Origin: Pseudisothecium myosuroides
Taxonomy: Eukaryota; Streptophyta; Bryopsida; Hypnales; Lembophyllaceae
Direction: 5' to 3'
DNA: 64,000 nt
NCBI GenBank assembly: GCA_951799445.1
Contig: OX637289.1
Span: forward strand, 1,652,501 to 1,716,500
Shown here: positions 60,424-64,000 of the stretch, one piece after another
Layout of the letters: the number at the start of each line of letters is the position of its first letter
How positions within the stretch are numbered: the stretch's first letter is position 1
Translations under genes and position numbers: made by a program
Notes under the pieces: generated by a model
What the model saw: only the letters and a program-made list of their open reading frames with translations
Told to the model about the DNA's origin: nothing
Database searches by the model: none

Positions 60424-60506
60424 TGCCCTTTGTCTCAAAATAAAATCGGTGTTCCCTTTGTATTTTTACAAATAGAAATACCGGTCTTATTTTGAGGCAA
60501 AAGGAG
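60424..60506. mobile_element. Small Stowaway-like MITE, 83 bp
   Basis: Almost entirely an inverted repeat: TGCCCTTTGTCTCAAAATAA on the left and TTATTTTGAGGCAAAAGGAG on the right, with TA on both flanks (60422-60423 and 60507-60508). The pattern resembles plant Stowaway ends. Confidence 0.75.
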
Positions 60507-60549
60507 TATAACAACTAACAGCTTTGCCAATTCTAAAAGAGTAAACTAA

Positions 60550-61434
60550 TCCCTAAAGTCCCAAAGTTCTTGTGGAGGACTCTTAGGATTTCAAGTAGGT
60601 GTGTGTGATCTCAATTTTTGACATGATTTTTTTATTGTTTTTTTGAAGATAGAAAATCAGATTAGCTTTCTGGAAATATAATTTTTATTTCAATCGGTGC
60701 CCGGAAGCAAAAGTTATGCCACCTTGAGTCCAAAAAATAATCACAAAAAAATGATTTTTTTTATTTTTTATTTTTTTTCTCAAAGATAATTTTTTTTGTC
60801 TACTTTTGAAACTTTGATTCATTCTATGAAACTTTGGACTAGAGATGAAAAAGTTATGGACAATCTTGTTTTGGGGGCAATCTAAGCTTTTTCTTGAAAA
60901 AATAACTTGTAGGATTCATTTTTTAATTCAATTTTTACAATTTTTCAGAAAGCATTGTTAGACAAGGTTAAGTTTTGCTTGCTAAAACAATCTCACTATT
61001 GGAATTATTGCATTTTAATTCCATCTTCAAGCTTTTAATGGTTTAGTTTTTCCTTCAATTTTGAACCTAATTCTACTTAACAATTTTTAATGAATGAAAA
61101 TTTCTAGATTCTCAACTAAGTTCTTCAATATAAAGAATTGTAAAATCAAAATCAGTATTGCAAAAATTTAAGTTAAGAATATTTAAAGCCACAAAATCTA
61201 GTTGATCAAAGTGTAAAAAAATTTGTTTTCTTTACTTTAAATGCAAATATCTTGCAATCTACACTTTTAAAGTTTCTGCAATTTCTTCCACGCATTCTTA
61301 TACTAGTCTAGTACAAGATTCTATGGTTAGATATGCAAAAAAAAAAGACAGTTTTAAAAAAAAATTGCTCTTTGCAATAGGAAAGGCAGTTTTGAGTGGT
61401 TTTCGATGGGAAAAAAGGCTTGAGACTTCAGGGG
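60550..61434 (+). mobile_element. TTAA-flanked element, ~0.9 kb type (copy I)
   Basis: Left end TCCCTAAAGTCCCAAAG, right end GAGACTTCAGGGG. Flanks are CTAA (mutated TTAA) and TTAA (61435-61438). It has the same orientation as copies A and F and shares TAGAAAATCAGATTAGCTTT-like and CTAAAACAATCTCACTATTGG-like phrases. Non-coding. Confidence 0.8.
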
Positions 61435-61438
61435 TTAA

Positions 61439-62121
61439 AAGGTTGTTCACGGGATCTTCCAAATGAAATTTACATAAATTAATGGAAATCACAACATTTC
61501 AAGACAACAAAAGGCATCTCATAGATGAGTATCATTTTTTTGAAATGAAACCTTGCATTTAATGGAAAATGAACAAATATGACTTGAACTCAACTCGATT
61601 ATATGGATACACTATAAGTTACAAAATCCTGGATAAAAATCATCTATTTTTCAGTATCCACAAAAATTGTTTGCCCATTTATTAGCCACATTTTTGGCGG
61701 TCTCACAGCCAAGGTTAAATAGTGGATAACTTCAATCTGTTCTGAAAAGTAAGGTGGAGAGGGTAAGACTTGCGTGTTGTCTTTGTGTAAGGATACAAAG
61801 ATGACGTAGAAAGAGGGTAGGTTTGAAAATTTATCATATATAATAGAACGTCTTTTAGTGCATCCTCTCTCAATGCATAATATGGAATAAGGTAGGTAGT
61901 GGGTGGGCCCAATTTTAAGCACGTTTTCTGAAAAGTAGTATAGTTAGAACCCACGTTAGATAGGTGGCCATTATTACACCTCTCTAAATACATAAACTTC
62001 TTCTAGTGCATAGTCTTGATATCATGTACTAGAAAGGTTCTACTGCACACGTGAAGAGTGATATCTATTCTTATCAATTTAACCCCTAAAATTTTGTGGT
62101 ATTTTGAGGACCAAAACAACT
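61439..62121. other. AT-rich spacer with one orphan clan end
   Basis: No gene. At 62079-62090 the sequence TTAACCCCTAAA is a perfect left end of the TTAA clan, but only 39 bases separate it from copy J and no partner end was found. It may be the stub of an older copy. Confidence 0.5.
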
Positions 62122-62125
62122 TTAA

Positions 62126-63022
62126 CCCCTAAAGGACCAAGCCCTTTTTTTTTGCCAAAGAACACTCAAAACTGCCATTTTTATAGCAAAGAGTAAAAAA
62201 AATTAAAAATCTTTTTTTTGCACATCTAACCGTAGGATCTTACACCTAACTAGTATGAAAATGTGTAGTAATTTTTTGAGAATTCTTGTCCACACAGATT
62301 GCAAGATATATACGTTTAAAATGAAAATGACAAAATTTTCAACACATTGCGGGACTACATTTTTTTAATTTGAACATTTTCAACTTAAATTTTTTGCACT
62401 ACAAAGTTTTGAGCTTTAAATCTTCATAGTGGAGAATTGAGTTGAGAGTTTAGAAAAAAAAATTCAAAAAAACTTAATTTTCATTCTATCAAAAAATTGT
62501 TAAATAGAAGTAGGTACGAGATAGAAGGAAAATCTAAAATATTAATATATTTTAGATGGAATTAAAATTCACTAATTCCAATAGTGAGATTGTTCTAGCA
62601 AGCAAAAAAGAACATGTTGAACTTTTGAAAATTGTAAAAATTACATTTAGAAATGAATCCTACAAGTTATTTTTTCAAGAAGATGCTCTAATTGCCCCAA
62701 AAACAAGATTGTCCATAACATCATCTAAATGGAATGAATCAAAGCTTTCTATATAGACAAAAATATGATCTGTGAGAGAGAAAAAAAACTAATTCAATTC
62801 TTTGGATTTTTATTTTTTATTGCCCCCTCTCCCCAATTTTGAGCTTAATTGGGTATAACTTTTGTTTCCGGGCACCGATTGCCAAAAAAATTATATTTCC
62901 ATGAAGCTTATCAATTTTTCTATTTCCAAAAAAAGATTCAAAAAATCAAGACAAAAATTCAGCCCGTAGGTACCTGCTCAAAATCCCATTTGTCTCCTAA
63001 AGGGACAAAGGTTCTTTAGGGA
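62126..63022 (-). mobile_element. TTAA-flanked element, ~0.9 kb type (copy J)
   Basis: Left end CCCCTAAAGGACCAAGCCC, right end GGTTCTTTAGGGA, perfect TTAA flanks (62122-62125 and 63023-63026). It lies in the same orientation as copy D and matches it over nearly the whole length, including ACCGTAGGATCTTACACC and AAGTAGGTACGAGATAGAAGG. Non-coding. Confidence 0.87.
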
Positions 63023-63026
63023 TTAA

Positions 63027-63406
63027 AATACTTGTATCCAAAGCAAGACTAAAATCTTCATTTGTATTTATTCTCTATTGTAACAAATTCAACCATAGAA
63101 TCCTTTCGTTGACTTGTTTGAGTACATCCTTCCAAAATTATTTAGTAAAAATCTTCACCATTTGCAAATTTAATGTGCCCAAATTTCAAAAAGTTAGTTT
63201 TTCTAGACCTTTCTAAAGGTGAAGTTTTGTCTTATAATATTTTTAGAAAAAACCATACATGTTCAAAACTTTCTTGATTTTGCCAATAAATTAGAAAATA
63301 GGTTGAGAATATATGGAAAAAATTTAGTTAAAAAAAAACTTTCATATTCATCTTTAAGAAAATTATAAAGTGGAAGGTGCTCTAGATGAAAGAGAAAACT
63401 AAACCA
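63027..63406. other. AT-rich intergenic DNA, no gene seen
   Basis: No supported feature. Confidence 0.5.
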
Positions 63407-63500
63407 CTAATAACTTTGACATTGGTGATGAATTAAACAAAATAGCTAATAACTCTGACATTGGTGATGAATTAAACTAAAATGCTAATAATTATTGATG
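63407..63500. repeat. 39-bp tandem repeat, just over two copies
   Basis: CTAATAACT begins at 63407 and 63446 and again, diverged, at 63485. Units contain GACATTGGTGATGAATTAAA. Confidence 0.8.
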
Positions 63501-63930
63501 AATTTTCAGATTTTGATTGCCAAAATTCGTAGGAAACACCTATGTGCATATCTTTCCTTCTTGAAAAAATCTGTAAAATAATATTCAAAATTCACACCTT
63601 TGAAGAAAGTTCAATTTTGAGACGTAGTATGCCCAAATTTCTAAGATAGGTATCTAATTATTCTAACAAACTTTTGTCATACAAATTATACCATTCTATT
63701 CCAAGGTACAGGACTAGTTGGACTGTAAGTGTTAAATAGCAAAATTTAGTTCTAATAAATTGATATCCATCTTACAAAATTTGAGCATGCTAAATTCCAA
63801 AAATTAAACTCTCTTCAATGGTGTGAAGTTTGAATCTATTGTGAGATTTTTTCAAGAAGGAATGATGCATGCGTAGATGTTTTTTACATATCTTTGCAAT
63901 CAAATATTGAACCAATTGTTTTCAAAAAAT
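63500..63930. mobile_element. Probable foldback MITE at the window's right side
   Basis: The left arm, TTCCTTCTTGAAAAAATCT near 63.56 kb continuing through TTCACACC and GAAGAAAGTTCAATTTT, is mirrored by the right arm (AGATTTTTTCAAGAAGGAA near 63.86 kb). The spacer is about 150 bp. Terminal boundaries and target duplication are unclear. Confidence 0.5.
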
Positions 63931-64000
63931 TATCATGTAAAACTATGAAAATTGTTTTTAACAAAATACCCAAACATGTAATTTTGGTTTTTTAAAATTG

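Noticed and set aside
19458..62140. CCCTAAA / TTTAGGG motifs as interstitial telomere repeats
   Set aside because: Each occurrence is a single unit placed exactly at an element end next to TTAA, never in tandem, so it is part of the transposon ends.
1..64000. tRNA, rRNA or other structured RNA genes
   Set aside because: No cloverleaf with conserved GGTTCRA-type T-loop or rRNA-like block was recognised by eye; a covariance-model scan would be decisive.

Overview
The window is nuclear DNA of a land plant. Three intron-rich genes sit in GC-richer islands inside AT-rich, transposon-packed intergenic DNA. The encoded proteins resemble plant orthologues: a topoisomerase II of Arabidopsis-like length, a peroxisomal SDR ending in SRL, and a plant-type Ste20/GCK kinase. 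The clade cannot be fixed from sequence alone. A bryophyte or another seedless plant is a guess based on short introns and unfamiliar intergenic repeats.

Layout. From 1 to 7.2 kb there are AT-rich spacers, a short foldback MITE, two TTAA-flanked elements and a poly(A) retroposon. At 7.9-16.4 kb (+) lies TOP2, with 23 modelled coding exons and 1475 aa. From 18.66 to 21.38 kb there is a nested transposon stack, followed by a Stowaway-like MITE. At 22.68-24.79 kb (+) lies an IBR1/SDRA-like peroxisomal dehydrogenase, with 6 exons and 253 aa. From 25 to 28.2 kb there is a pogo/Emigrant-like MITE with another MITE inside it, a CACTA-type MITE and a small tandem duplication. At 37.87-29.00 kb (-) lies a Ste20/GCK-family kinase, with 23 exons and 834 aa, and a long GC-richer upstream stretch to about 40.5 kb. 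From 40.7 kb to the end I recognise no gene, only mobile elements, foldbacks and tandem repeats, many of them nested.

The genes do not form a pathway. TOP2 acts in nuclear DNA topology, the SDR probably in peroxisomal auxin-precursor (IBA) oxidation, and the kinase in cytoplasmic or membrane signalling. The most unusual content is a clan of at least eleven non-autonomous elements that start CCCCTAAA, end TTTAGGGG and are flanked by TTAA. TTAA targets and CCC-starting ends are the hallmark of piggyBac-type transposons, a superfamily that to my knowledge is hardly documented in land plants. Paralogous empty sites inside this same window support the inferred boundaries. A second clan (ends AGGTAGGAGG, TA target) is interleaved with it. 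All exon models were derived by hand from splice signals, reading phase and family similarity; every model stays in frame to its stop codon.
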